Shown one piece after another: positions 27,391 through 34,960 of a DNA stretch of 64,000 nucleotides. The notes beneath the pieces were generated by a model. It saw nothing but the letters and a program-made list of their open reading frames with translations, was not told the origin of the DNA and ran no database searches. Within the stretch, counting starts at the first letter, position 1, and every line of letters starts with the position of its first letter. Source of the stretch: Novosphingobium sp. PC22D. Its GTDB lineage: Bacteria > Pseudomonadota > Alphaproteobacteria > Sphingomonadales > Sphingomonadaceae. The position numbers and the translations under genes are program-made. The stretch covers positions 1 through 64,000 of the forward strand of contig NZ_MWMO01000012.1 in NCBI RefSeq assembly GCF_002556635.1. The letters are read 5' to 3'.

Positions 27391-28451
27391 CGGTGCGCGT
27401 GACCTGGAAGCGCGCGTTCCTGGCGCTGCTCGCGCTGGCGGCGGGCGGGCTGCTGTTCGCCTGGTCGGGACTGTTCCAGATCGCCGCGAGTTCGGGCCAC
27501 TGGGCGGTGACCGACTGGTTCCTCCACTGGACCATGCAGAACTCGGCACGCACTTACAGCACATTCCAGACCCCGGAGGACGTCCGCGACGACGACGCGC
27601 TCGTCAGCGCGGCCGGGCACTTCCGCCAGTCCTGCGCGGCATGCCACGGTGCGCCCGGCCTCGAGCCCTCGCCCGAGATGCAGGCCGCAACCCCGCCCGC
27701 GCCCGACCTCGCCGCGACCGTCGCCCACTACGACGACGCCGAGCTGTTCTGGATCGTCACCCACGGCGTGAAGTACACCGGCATGCCTGCCTGGCCCTCG
27801 CTCGAGCGGCCCGACGAAGTGCGCCGCATGGTCGGCTTCCTGCGCAGGCTACCGGGCATGTCGGAGCAGGAATTCGCCGCGCTCACCGAAGCACGAGCGC
27901 AAGCAAACCTTCCGGGCCTGCGTCCCGGCGTGCTCGCGACCTGTACCGGCTGCCATGGCACGGATGGTATGGGCCGCGGACAACCCGACATCCCGATCAT
28001 CGCCGGGCAGCGGGCCGCATCGCTCGTCGCCGCGCTCGAGGCCTATGCCGCCGGCGAACGCGCGAGCGGACCGATGCAAGTCGCCGCCGCGCGCCTCTCC
28101 ACCAGCGAGATACGTGCGCTCGCCGGTCATTTCGCCCGGATGCCGGGCCTTGCCGAAATCCCGCTGCCAGGCGAGCCCGCGTTGCTGACGCGCGGCATGC
28201 CGTCCAGGCAGCTTCCCGCCTGCACGCAATGCCACGCGCCGGATAAGCGTGCGCCGCTGATCACGGGCCAGCGTGAGACCTATATCGCCGATCGCCTGCG
28301 CAACTGGCGCGGCGAGAAAACCGTGATCGACGCAAAAAAGTCGAAGGCGCCCATGCCCACGATCGCGCGGCGTATTCCCGAAGAGGCGATTGCCGAGATC
28401 GCCAGGGCGCTCGCCGAGGTCCAACGCGCGCGGACGGCACCGCGCGATTAG
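27387..28451 (+). CDS. Membrane-anchored tri-heme cytochrome c
   Basis: 354 residues. One N-terminal helix (about 10-32) anchors three cytochrome c domains with CAACH (83-87), CTGCH (186-190) and CTQCH (279-283). Candidate distal Met residues: YTGMPAWPS after heme 1, GPMQVAA after heme 2 and APMPTIA after heme 3. It is the last gene of the oxidase operon (overlap ATGA with ctaG), so it most likely feeds electrons to the CuA-cytochrome c subunit, perhaps from a bc1 complex or a dehydrogenase. Confidence 0.9.
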   Translation: MTVRVTWKRAFLALLALAAGGLLFAWSGLFQIAASSGHWAVTDWFLHWTMQNSARTYSTFQTPEDVRDDDALVSAAGHFRQSCAACHGAPGLEPSPEMQAATPPAPDLAATVAHYDDAELFWIVTHGVKYTGMPAWPSLERPDEVRRMVGFLRRLPGMSEQEFAALTEARAQANLPGLRPGVLATCTGCHGTDGMGRGQPDIPIIAGQRAASLVAALEAYAAGERASGPMQVAAARLSTSEIRALAGHFARMPGLAEIPLPGEPALLTRGMPSRQLPACTQCHAPDKRAPLITGQRETYIADRLRNWRGEKTVIDAKKSKAPMPTIARRIPEEAIAEIARALAEVQRARTAPRD

Positions 28452-28535
28452 TCGCGGCGGCGGTTGCGATTCGGAAGGCGAATCAGCGCGCGCAGCTGCC
28501 GAGCCTGTCGGAGACCCTCAAACCTTACCTTGCAG

Positions 28536-28567
28536 GCAAAGAAAAGCCCCGGAAAACCGAGGCTCTT
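28536..28567 (-). terminator. Rho-independent terminator after tRNA-Arg
   Basis: On the minus strand GCCTCGG-TTTT-CCGGGGC (28546-28563, one G-T pair) is followed by TTTTC. It lies 15 bases past the tRNA 3' end; on the plus strand it may also help end the oxidase transcript. Confidence 0.8.
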
Positions 28568-28581
28568 CTTGTCTGAAAAAA

Positions 28582-28658
28582 TGGCGCGCCCGGAACGATT
28601 CGAACGTCCGACCCTCAGATTCGTAGTCTGATGCTCTATCCAGCTGAGCTACGGGCGC
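28582..28658 (-). tRNA. tRNA-Arg (ACG)
   Basis: 77 bases including an encoded CCA (28582-28584). Acceptor GCGCCCG pairs with CGGGCGC; the D arm is AGCTCAGCTGGATAGAGC; the anticodon stem TCAGA/TCTGA holds the loop CTACGAA with anticodon ACG (28622-28624 on the complementary strand); the T arm carries TTCGAAT. A34 would be inosine, reading CGU, CGC and CGA. Confidence 0.96.
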
Positions 28659-28704
28659 CGGGAGAGACGCGCTCTTAGATAGGGCCCGACCGATTTGCAA
28701 GCGT

Positions 28705-29142
28705 TCAGAGCAGATTGTGGAAAACCATTTGTCCGAGCTGTTCCGCGAGCGGATAGTCGAGCGGCGGCATGTCCAGTGCCGACAGCTCGCTGGCCGCGAC
28801 CCAGGCCAACTCGTCCGCCGACAGCGCCACGGGGCTTCCGCGCCACAGGCGACAGCCGAACAACAGGATCGTCAGCGCGCCCCCGCCCGCCGCCGACACG
28901 TGGCTGGCGAAGCCGATCGGCCGCAGGTCGTCCGCCGAAACGGTGAGGGTCAGTTCCTCGGCGATCTCGCGAACAGCAGCGCTCTCAGGCGTTTCGCCCG
29001 GATCAACCTTGCCACCGGGGAATTCCCATAGCCCGCCGTGCATGGCGCCGAAAGGCCGGCGCTGCATGAGCACTTTGGCATCCCGATCGATCAGAGCGAC
29101 CGCCGCCACGAGCGTCGATGTCGAGTTTTTTTCCAATTCCAC
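28705..29142 (-). CDS. mutT: NUDIX (deoxy)nucleoside triphosphate pyrophosphohydrolase, MutT-like
   Basis: 145 residues. A complete Nudix box, GGKVDPGETPESAAVREIAEEL, spans about 43-64 with all Glu ligands. LWEFPGGK before it is typical of the 8-oxo-dGTP pyrophosphohydrolase branch, which cleans the nucleotide pool of mutagenic oxidised guanine. The start is given as the GTG at 29142, but no ribosome site is seen; a TTG two codons in or a later GTG (29109) are possible. The start lies nine bases from the CtrA box of the divergent pilin gene. Confidence 0.87.
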   Translation of the reverse strand: MELEKNSTSTLVAAVALIDRDAKVLMQRRPFGAMHGGLWEFPGGKVDPGETPESAAVREIAEELTLTVSADDLRPIGFASHVSAAGGGALTILLFGCRLWRGSPVALSADELAWVAASELSALDMPPLDYPLAEQLGQMVFHNLL

Positions 29143-29150
29143 CGCCCGAT

Positions 29151-29165
29151 TTAAAGAAAATTTAA
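29151..29165 (+). promoter_or_regulatory. CtrA-binding box upstream of Flp pilin
   Basis: TTAA (29151-29154), seven bases, TTAA (29162-29165): the full TTAA-N7-TTAA consensus of the alphaproteobacterial cell-cycle regulator CtrA. It lies 48 bases before the first pilin start. Pilin genes are classic CtrA targets in Caulobacter. Confidence 0.7.
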
Positions 29166-29213
29166 TCCTGAAACGAGCATCCTGCCACGCGATGGCCGCA
29201 GAACGAGAGTCCG

Positions 29214-29399
29214 ATGCTGTTCAAAGTTCTCCTTCGTAACCTCTTGCGCGACGTACGCGGAACGTCGGCCGTCGAATACGCGCTCATCTGCGGCATGGTC
29301 ATCCTGATCATGATCGTCGCGCTTCAGGGCGTCGCCGACGTCACTACCGATATGTGGACCGATGTCTCCGACAAGACCCAGGCCGCAATCGGCGAGTGA
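29214..29399 (+). CDS. Flp/Fap-type prepilin (first of two)
   Basis: 61 residues. The type IVb prepilin site RG/TSAVEYALI has cleavage after Gly16 and the required Glu5-Tyr6 of the mature chain, followed by a single hydrophobic helix (CGMVILIMIVALQGV). It would be processed by a TadV/CpaA peptidase and assembled by a Tad/Cpa machine not present here. A full CtrA box sits upstream. Compared with its neighbour it has a longer leader and a less conserved tail. Confidence 0.88.
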   Translation: MLFKVLLRNLLRDVRGTSAVEYALICGMVILIMIVALQGVADVTTDMWTDVSDKTQAAIGE

Positions 29400-29507
29400 C
29401 GTTTAGCATTTTTCAAGAAATTCCCCGTAAACCATCATTTGTCCGCGAGGCTGAAGTCAAAACGGACCGGGTACTGAAGACTGACTATACAACCAGGAGA
29501 CTAGTCC

Positions 29508-29675
29508 ATGAAGTTCATCAAGAAGCTCCGTCGTGACGAAGCTGGCGCGACCGCGATCGAATACGGCCTGATCGCCGCTCTTATCGCGGTTGCCGCGATT
29601 GTCGCGATGCAGGGCCTCGGCTCGCAGCTGAGCTCGACCTTCGACAAGGTCAAGACCGAGATGGAAACCGAATAA
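29508..29675 (+). CDS. Flp/Fap-type prepilin (second of two)
   Basis: 55 residues, below common ORF length cut-offs. The prepilin site is EAG/ATAIEYGLIAALIAV with cleavage after Gly13 and Glu5-Tyr6, then a hydrophobic helix and the tail LGSQLSSTFDKVKTEME. This is the canonical major Flp pilin form (PilA). AGGAGA precedes the ATG at good spacing, and a strong terminator follows, so this is likely the major pilin. The 108-base gap from the first pilin gene has no second TTAA-N7-TTAA box. Confidence 0.92.
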   Translation: MKFIKKLRRDEAGATAIEYGLIAALIAVAAIVAMQGLGSQLSSTFDKVKTEMETE

Positions 29676-29699
29676 GCGGTTTTTCTTCGATTTGGATTG

Positions 29700-29733
29700 G
29701 GGCGGCAAGGTCACTTGCCGCCCTTTTCTTTTG
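29700..29733 (+). terminator. Rho-independent terminator after pilin gene
   Basis: A perfect 10-bp stem GGGCGGCAAG/CTTGCCGCCC (29700-29709 with 29714-29723) with a GTCA loop, followed by TTTTCTTTTG. Confidence 0.92.
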
Positions 29734-29774
29734 TCTGACTGTCCGGAAATTTTACACGTTCGCGAGGCCCAGCC

Positions 29775-31283
29775 TCAGTAGGACACGATCTTCACCTTCT
29801 CGCCCGGGACGATCCGCGAAGCGGTGCTCAGGTTGTTGAGCACGAGGAAGCGTTCAAGCTTTGCATCGTCGTAAGCCATGCGCGCGGCCAGCGACTGAAG
29901 CGTGTCGCCGGGCCGAATGGTCACGACCTCGAGCCTGCGCGCCTTGACCGCGCCTGCCTCCGCGGTCGAGATTCGCTGCATTGACTTGAACATCGGATTG
30001 AACACGCCCGCCCGGCCGGCCTGTGTGATCGTGGTGAAGTGATAGGCTTTCCCGCCACCGAAATCATACGCGAAGACGACCACGTCGAGCGGTCCGTTGC
30101 TGCCTTGCACCCGTGCGGTGCCGTAAGCCGCCGGCAGTCCGTTGATCGTCGTGCGCTCGATCGACTGCGGCGTGATCGTCTGCTGGTTCGATTCGGTCAG
30201 CCCCGCGAAGGCCTGGGTGATATAGGTGTCGAGGTTGCCATCGAACGATCCCGTGGTGAACTCGGCCTTGCCGGTCTCGCCGCTGATCGAGACCGAGCGC
30301 GTGCCGTTGACCATGTAATAGCCGTCGGGCGCCTCGAAACGGAGCCGCAGTTCGGGGTGGATGAAGTTGCTGCCGTCGACGATGCCCTGCTTGGGATCGT
30401 CGCCGTAGACCAGCCCGTCGATCCGGCCGAGAAACGTATCGCGATTGGTCAAGCCGGTAGCGTTCGTACCGGCGCGGGCCAGCGCTTCCCTCACGCGCGA
30501 AGCGGGATCGGGGTGCGTGGAAGCCCATTCGGGCACCTGGTTGCGCGAGCCGCGAAGCTGCGATTCGAGCGCGTTCTGGCGAGCGAGGCTCTGCAGCACG
30601 GTCGACATCGCACGCGGGTCGTAGCCCGCGCGGTTGAGATAGGCGATGCCGAGATTGTCCGCCTCGGTCTCTTGGCCGCGCGAATACTTCAGCGTCAAGA
30701 GCTGCGAGCCTTGCGAAAAGAGCCGCTGGCCGAGCTGGCCGAACGAGCTGTCGCCCAGCAGCACGCCCGAGAGGATCGATCCGAGCACGCCGATGATCGA
30801 ATTGCGCGTCGCCGCCTTCTGGCGCTTGGCCGAGTGGCGCGCGGCGACGTGGCCGACCTCGTGCCCCAGCACGCCGGCCAGCTCCGCCTCGTTGTTCATA
30901 AGCGCGGTGAGCTGGCGGGTGACGTAAACGTAGCCGCCCGGAATCGCGAAGGCGTTGTTAACCGGCGAGTTGAGCAGGGTGACGGTGAAATCGCTGCGTG
31001 CGTTGCCGAGGCCGGATTGCATCGCGATCGTCTTGCCGACGCTCTCGACATAGTCGGCCTGGGGGCCGGAAACCGCGCCGCCGAATTCGGCGATGAGCTG
31101 GGGATGTGCCTTCGCGCCTTCGGCCTTGTCGGCCTGGCTGATCGTGTTGACGCTTGCCGGAGCGGGCGCGGCGGCATCGGCGCCGCTGCTCGCCGTCATG
31201 CACCCCGCCCCCGTCAGCGCGAGCGCGGCGGTGCAGGCGACAAGCATCGGCTTCCCGCGTAAACGCTTGGTACGGCTCGCCAT
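29775..31283 (-). CDS. M48-family metalloprotease with C-terminal LysM-like domain
   Basis: 502 residues. An N-terminal export signal (hydrophobic 13-27 then GAGC; a weak lipobox with Cys28) precedes an M48 peptidase domain with the zinc motif GHEVGHVAARH and the third ligand Glu in QETEADNLGI. The last ~55 residues (VTIRPGDTLQSLAARMAYDDAKLERFLVLNNL) form a LysM-like fold. Related to BepA/LoiP-type periplasmic proteases that control outer-membrane protein quality. Its location is therefore probably the periplasm or outer membrane. Follows xerD-region genes in opposite order; convergent with the pilins. Confidence 0.9.
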   Translation of the reverse strand: MASRTKRLRGKPMLVACTAALALTGAGCMTASSGADAAAPAPASVNTISQADKAEGAKAHPQLIAEFGGAVSGPQADYVESVGKTIAMQSGLGNARSDFTVTLLNSPVNNAFAIPGGYVYVTRQLTALMNNEAELAGVLGHEVGHVAARHSAKRQKAATRNSIIGVLGSILSGVLLGDSSFGQLGQRLFSQGSQLLTLKYSRGQETEADNLGIAYLNRAGYDPRAMSTVLQSLARQNALESQLRGSRNQVPEWASTHPDPASRVREALARAGTNATGLTNRDTFLGRIDGLVYGDDPKQGIVDGSNFIHPELRLRFEAPDGYYMVNGTRSVSISGETGKAEFTTGSFDGNLDTYITQAFAGLTESNQQTITPQSIERTTINGLPAAYGTARVQGSNGPLDVVVFAYDFGGGKAYHFTTITQAGRAGVFNPMFKSMQRISTAEAGAVKARRLEVVTIRPGDTLQSLAARMAYDDAKLERFLVLNNLSTASRIVPGEKVKIVSY

Positions 31284-31363
31284 TTCCTTGATCTCTCCTG
31301 TTTTCTCTTCAGACCCTGCCCTGCCTTCAACCCCGCCCCGGGGCGCAGGTTCCCCGCCCTGCT

Positions 31364-32245
31364 CTAGCTCACCGCCTTGTCGCGCAGGGGATGCCGCGCG
31401 TTGACGAGCGCGACGAGCCGCGCGGAATCGACATGCGTGTAGATCTGCGTGGTCGCGATATCGGCGTGTCCCAGCAGCGTCTGAAGCACGCGCAAGTCGG
31501 CTCCGCCTTCGAGCAGATGCGTGGCAAAGGCATGGCGCAGGACGTGCGGCGAAACGCGCGTCGGATCGAGATCGGCGCGGGCGGCGAGTTCGCGCAGCAA
31601 CTGGAACAGCCGCACGCGTGTGAGGTGCCCCGCCGCGCCGCGCGAAGGAAACAGGAAGCGGGACTTGTCCGCGCGCACGGCGAGCCAGCGCGAGAGCACC
31701 GCGCGTGCGCGGGTGCTCACCGGAACGAGCCGCTGCTGCCCGCCCTTGCCCGACACATGCAGGAACGGCGCATCGCGCGGCACCGCCGCGACCGGCAGCG
31801 CGACCAGTTCGCTCGCGCGCAGGCCCGAGCCGTAGAGCAGTTCGAGCAGGGCGAGCAGCCGCACCGCCTCGGGTCGGTCGCCCGCCGCTTCTTCCTCGGC
31901 ACGGCCGAGAAAGCGTTCGACCTCGTCGCGCGAGAGGATTCTGGGGAGCGGCCGGCGCGCGCGAGGCCGGGGCAGCGCGCCCGACGGATCATCCTCGCGC
32001 AGCCCCTCGTCGACAAGGAAACCGTAGAACTGGCGCAGCGCCGAGCACTTGCGCGAGAGGCTGGCCGGCGCGAGCGCGGCCCAGGCCGGACCGAGCGAGG
32101 CGAGCGCAGCCCGGTCCGCGCGCGGCAAGTCGCCGAGCACGGATCGCGCGCCCTCAAGGTCGCGCCGGTAGGCCGCCAGGGTGTTGGCCGCCGCGCCGCG
32201 TTCGCTCGCAAGCATCGCCAGGAAATCCTCTAGCGGGTCGCTCAT
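31364..32245 (-). CDS. xerD: Site-specific tyrosine recombinase XerD
   Basis: 293 residues, the length of chromosomal XerC/D. A SAM-like N-terminal domain (SDPLEDFLAMLASERGAAANTLAAYRRDL) and a catalytic domain with Arg in GSGLRASEL, HVLRHAFATHLLEGGADLRVLQ, LLGHADIATT and the nucleophile in YTHV. Resolves chromosome dimers at dif with XerC and FtsK. Lying back-to-back near aroK is the standard alphaproteobacterial position, which supports the XerD rather than phage integrase label. Confidence 0.93.
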   Translation of the reverse strand: MSDPLEDFLAMLASERGAAANTLAAYRRDLEGARSVLGDLPRADRAALASLGPAWAALAPASLSRKCSALRQFYGFLVDEGLREDDPSGALPRPRARRPLPRILSRDEVERFLGRAEEEAAGDRPEAVRLLALLELLYGSGLRASELVALPVAAVPRDAPFLHVSGKGGQQRLVPVSTRARAVLSRWLAVRADKSRFLFPSRGAAGHLTRVRLFQLLRELAARADLDPTRVSPHVLRHAFATHLLEGGADLRVLQTLLGHADIATTQIYTHVDSARLVALVNARHPLRDKAVS

Positions 32246-32281
32246 CGCCCGGGTCCGACCACGACCGCCGCACTTTCCCGG

Positions 32282-34186
32282 TCAGGCGCGCGCAACGGCC
32301 TCCGCGGCGATCATCCGCGCCTCCGCCTCCAGCCCCACCCGCCGCAGGGCCGAAACGATGTGATAGAGATAGCGCGGCGTCATCCGCTTCCAGCTCGATC
32401 CCTGCATGCCGAGCCCGGCGAGGAACACGACCGAGGCGGCGTCGTTGCTTTGCGCCGCGCCGTCGATCGCGCGGGTCCAGCGGGTTGCGCTGCCGAGCCG
32501 CATGCCGAGCCGGTCATCGAACCGCGACGCCGTGCCTTCGCCGATCCGCCCCAGCCCGGCCAGCCCCGCGACCAGGAATGCCGACTTGCGGCTTTCCTCG
32601 CTGGTGTCGTTGTCGGCGAAGGTGTTGAGCGCGCCGCCATCGACCTCGCCGGCACGGCCCGGCGCTGCGAAGGTCAACAGTGCCCATGCCTCGCTGCCCG
32701 GATCAACCACGCCCGCCCACCGCAGCGCGTTGGCGTCGAGCCCGGCGGTGAGCATCGAGGTAACGAGCGGCGCGGCGCTGCCCGCCATGTCGGCGCTCGC
32801 GGGGAGCCGCGCGGCGGCGAAAGCGGTGAGCACCCGGCGCGAATAGACCGCCTGCTCGCTGCTTGGCCCGTCCCAGAGCTGCTCGATCGCGGCGAGCCGC
32901 GCGGCGGGCGCGCTCGCGACATAGGCATCGCGCAGCGATTCGGCGCGGGCCGACCATTCGGCGGGCATGTCGGGCTGGCTGAAGATCTGTCCGTAGAGGT
33001 CGACCATCGCCGTGCTCGACAGCACGCCCACGCCGGCCGCCCAGTCCGCCGCCGCCGCCCGCCGCTGCAGGCTTGCCCCCGGGGCGAGCGCGATCAGCGA
33101 TCTGTAGCGCGGCGAGGCCTCCTTCATCAGCGCCGCCGGCGGTTCGACCCCGACCGCGGTCGCCAGCCCGTAGCGCCAGGGGGTGATGCTATCGACGTCG
33201 TTCCACTCGATGGTGACGGCGCGGCGCGTCTTGCCCGCGGCGCCCGCGTATTTCTGCGCGAGCAGCACATCGACACGCGGCATCGTCCCGCGCGAGAGTG
33301 AGCGGTCGAGCTGGCGCAGCGCCTCGCTGCTGCTGCCGCGAAAGGCGCTGCAGATCGACCTTGCGGCGTCCCACTTGGCGTCGTCGCGCGCCGCCGTGTT
33401 GGTGGTCATGACCGGACATATCCCGGTCATGTCCCCCGCCTCGACGTAGGTATCGAAGGCCGCGGCGGTCAGCGCGGGACTGTAGTCGCCGGTATCGATG
33501 TCCTGCACGATCGCGCGCGCGGCGTCGACTTCGCCCATCCGCAGCAGGAGTTCGACCCGCAGCGCGAGGAACTGCTGCGGCGTAAGGCCGCGCGGCGCGT
33601 TGAGCCGCGAGGCGAGCGCCCGGCGCAGCAGGATGTGGCCCCAGCGCGAGACCAGCCGGCCGCGATTGCCAGCAAGCGCAAGGCGGACGAGGCGGCCGTT
33701 CTGGCCGCTCAACGAATTGGCGCTGAGCCCGCCCTCCTCCTCGGAGATCAGGCCGACCCGCGTGGTGGCCCGCCGCGCGGTGGGCGGGATGTCGAATTCA
33801 GGCTTGGCTCCGAGGATTTCGGCGAATTCCTCGGGCGTCATCCGCTCGAGCTCCTCGAGCGAAGGCAGCTCCTCGAGCGCGAGTCCCGCCGTGCCCGAGG
33901 CATCGGCACTTGCCGCCGCGCCGCCCGAAGCGGGCTCGCCCTGCACCACCGGGACCGATACCGAGCGCGGCGCGCCCTGGGTCGCCGGAGCGCTCGAGGG
34001 TGTCGGCGCGGGAGACTGCGCCTGCGCGGCTGGACGCGGCGCGGGTGCGGGCGCCGGGGCGGGCGTCGGCGACGGCTCGGGCGCGTCGAAGCCGGGCGGG
34101 AGCAGCGATTGCGGCGCGTCCTGCGCGAGCGCGAGGACCGAGGTCAGCGCCAGCGTGGCGCCGGTCAGCAACAGCAGCGGCCTCAT
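32282..34186 (-). CDS. Large exported protein, sphingomonad-type, unknown function
   Basis: 634 residues from the ATG at 34186. A signal peptide (MRPLLLLTGATLALTSVLALAQ) leads into a Pro/Ala low-complexity linker (about 30-65, repeated PAPA), then ELPSLEELERMTPEEFAEILGAKPEFDIPPTARR and a long helical body that looks like TPR/solenoid material with many Ala-rich helices (RLVSRWGHILLRRALASRL). No catalytic motif. It overlaps a 44-residue membrane-protein gene by four bases. I infer a periplasmic scaffold; the family is unnamed to me. Confidence 0.75.
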   Translation of the reverse strand: MRPLLLLTGATLALTSVLALAQDAPQSLLPPGFDAPEPSPTPAPAPAPAPRPAAQAQSPAPTPSSAPATQGAPRSVSVPVVQGEPASGGAAASADASGTAGLALEELPSLEELERMTPEEFAEILGAKPEFDIPPTARRATTRVGLISEEEGGLSANSLSGQNGRLVRLALAGNRGRLVSRWGHILLRRALASRLNAPRGLTPQQFLALRVELLLRMGEVDAARAIVQDIDTGDYSPALTAAAFDTYVEAGDMTGICPVMTTNTAARDDAKWDAARSICSAFRGSSSEALRQLDRSLSRGTMPRVDVLLAQKYAGAAGKTRRAVTIEWNDVDSITPWRYGLATAVGVEPPAALMKEASPRYRSLIALAPGASLQRRAAAADWAAGVGVLSSTAMVDLYGQIFSQPDMPAEWSARAESLRDAYVASAPAARLAAIEQLWDGPSSEQAVYSRRVLTAFAAARLPASADMAGSAAPLVTSMLTAGLDANALRWAGVVDPGSEAWALLTFAAPGRAGEVDGGALNTFADNDTSEESRKSAFLVAGLAGLGRIGEGTASRFDDRLGMRLGSATRWTRAIDGAAQSNDAASVVFLAGLGMQGSSWKRMTPRYLYHIVSALRRVGLEAEARMIAAEAVARA

Positions 34187-34317
34187 TTCGTCAGCTCCGG
34201 AAGCGGGACGGTCTCGACGATGTCGCGCACGGGTTCGCGACCGCCGTCGACCCAGGCATAGGCGAGCAGCAAGGCGATGCAAACGCCCAGCCCCGCGAGC
34301 AGCCAGCCCCAACGCAT
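34183..34317 (-). CDS. 44-residue single-helix membrane protein
   Basis: The frame encodes MRWGWLLAGLGVCIALLLAY followed by AWVDGGREPVRDIVETVPLP and ends ELTK. A single N-terminal helix and a short acidic periplasmic tail. Its TGA overlaps the ATG of the 634-residue exported protein (ATGA), arguing that it is real and translated with it. Too short for most gene callers. Function unknown; a membrane anchor or partner for the exported protein is a guess. Confidence 0.7.
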   Translation of the reverse strand: MRWGWLLAGLGVCIALLLAYAWVDGGREPVRDIVETVPLPELTK

Positions 34318-34387
34318 GTCAAACGTCACTCACCTTCCTTCACCGATGCTTGCGCTGCGACCTAGCGCAACTATAGGCTTGCCCGCA

Positions 34388-34960
34388 ATGGACCAGCAAC
34401 CCGCCCCCTCCGCGAAGCCCAACGTGGCGCAGCTCGCGCGGAAGATCGACCGGCCGGTCGTGCTGGTGGGGATGATGGGCGTGGGCAAGTCGAGTGTCGG
34501 CAAGCGGCTCGCCGCGCTGCTCGACTGCGGCTTCGTCGATGCCGACGACGAGATCGAGAAGTCCGCGCAGTTGACCATTCCGGAGATTTTCGATCAGTTT
34601 GGCGAAGACTATTTCCGCGACGGCGAACGCCGGGTGATCGCGCGCCTCATGGCCGACGGCTCGCGGCGGGTCATCGCCACCGGCGGCGGGGCGTTCTGCA
34701 ACGATGACACGCGCGCGCTGATCCTCGACAATGCGATCACCGTGTGGCTCGACAGCGATGTCGACACTCTTGTCGAGCGCACGTCGCGCAAGGAAAATCG
34801 GCCTTTGCTCAAGCAGGGCGACCCGCGCGAGATCCTTTCGCGGCTGCGCGAGGAACGGCGGCACGCCTATGCCCAGGCGCCGATCCACGTCGTGAGCACG
34901 AGCGGCCCGCATACCCACACCGTGGCCAAGGTACTGGACGGAATCGCGCAATGGCTGTGA
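34388..34960 (+). CDS. aroK: Shikimate kinase
   Basis: 190 residues. It phosphorylates shikimate in aromatic amino acid synthesis. Walker A GMMGVGKSS at 28-36, DADDEIEK (shikimate-binding Asp pair), the FRDGERRVI segment, ATGGGAF and the lid RKENRPLL. A ~20-residue N-terminal extension before the fold is common in alphaproteobacteria. It overlaps aroB by ten bases, giving consecutive-pathway coupling (aroB product leads to shikimate upstream of aroK). Confidence 0.96.
   Translation: MDQQPAPSAKPNVAQLARKIDRPVVLVGMMGVGKSSVGKRLAALLDCGFVDADDEIEKSAQLTIPEIFDQFGEDYFRDGERRVIARLMADGSRRVIATGGGAFCNDDTRALILDNAITVWLDSDVDTLVERTSRKENRPLLKQGDPREILSRLREERRHAYAQAPIHVVSTSGPHTHTVAKVLDGIAQWL

Noticed and set aside
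28582..28658. tRNA-Arg as an island attachment site
   Set aside because: No integrase and no repeated 3' end of the tRNA were noticed in the flanking sequence.
31364..32245. Phage or island integrase
   Set aside because: The length, motif set and place beside aroK-aroB fit chromosomal XerD; no phage genes or direct repeats are near.
34020..34080. Tandem repeat of CGGGTGCGGGCG-like units
   Set aside because: It encodes the Pro-Ala linker of the exported protein and is ordinary coding low complexity.
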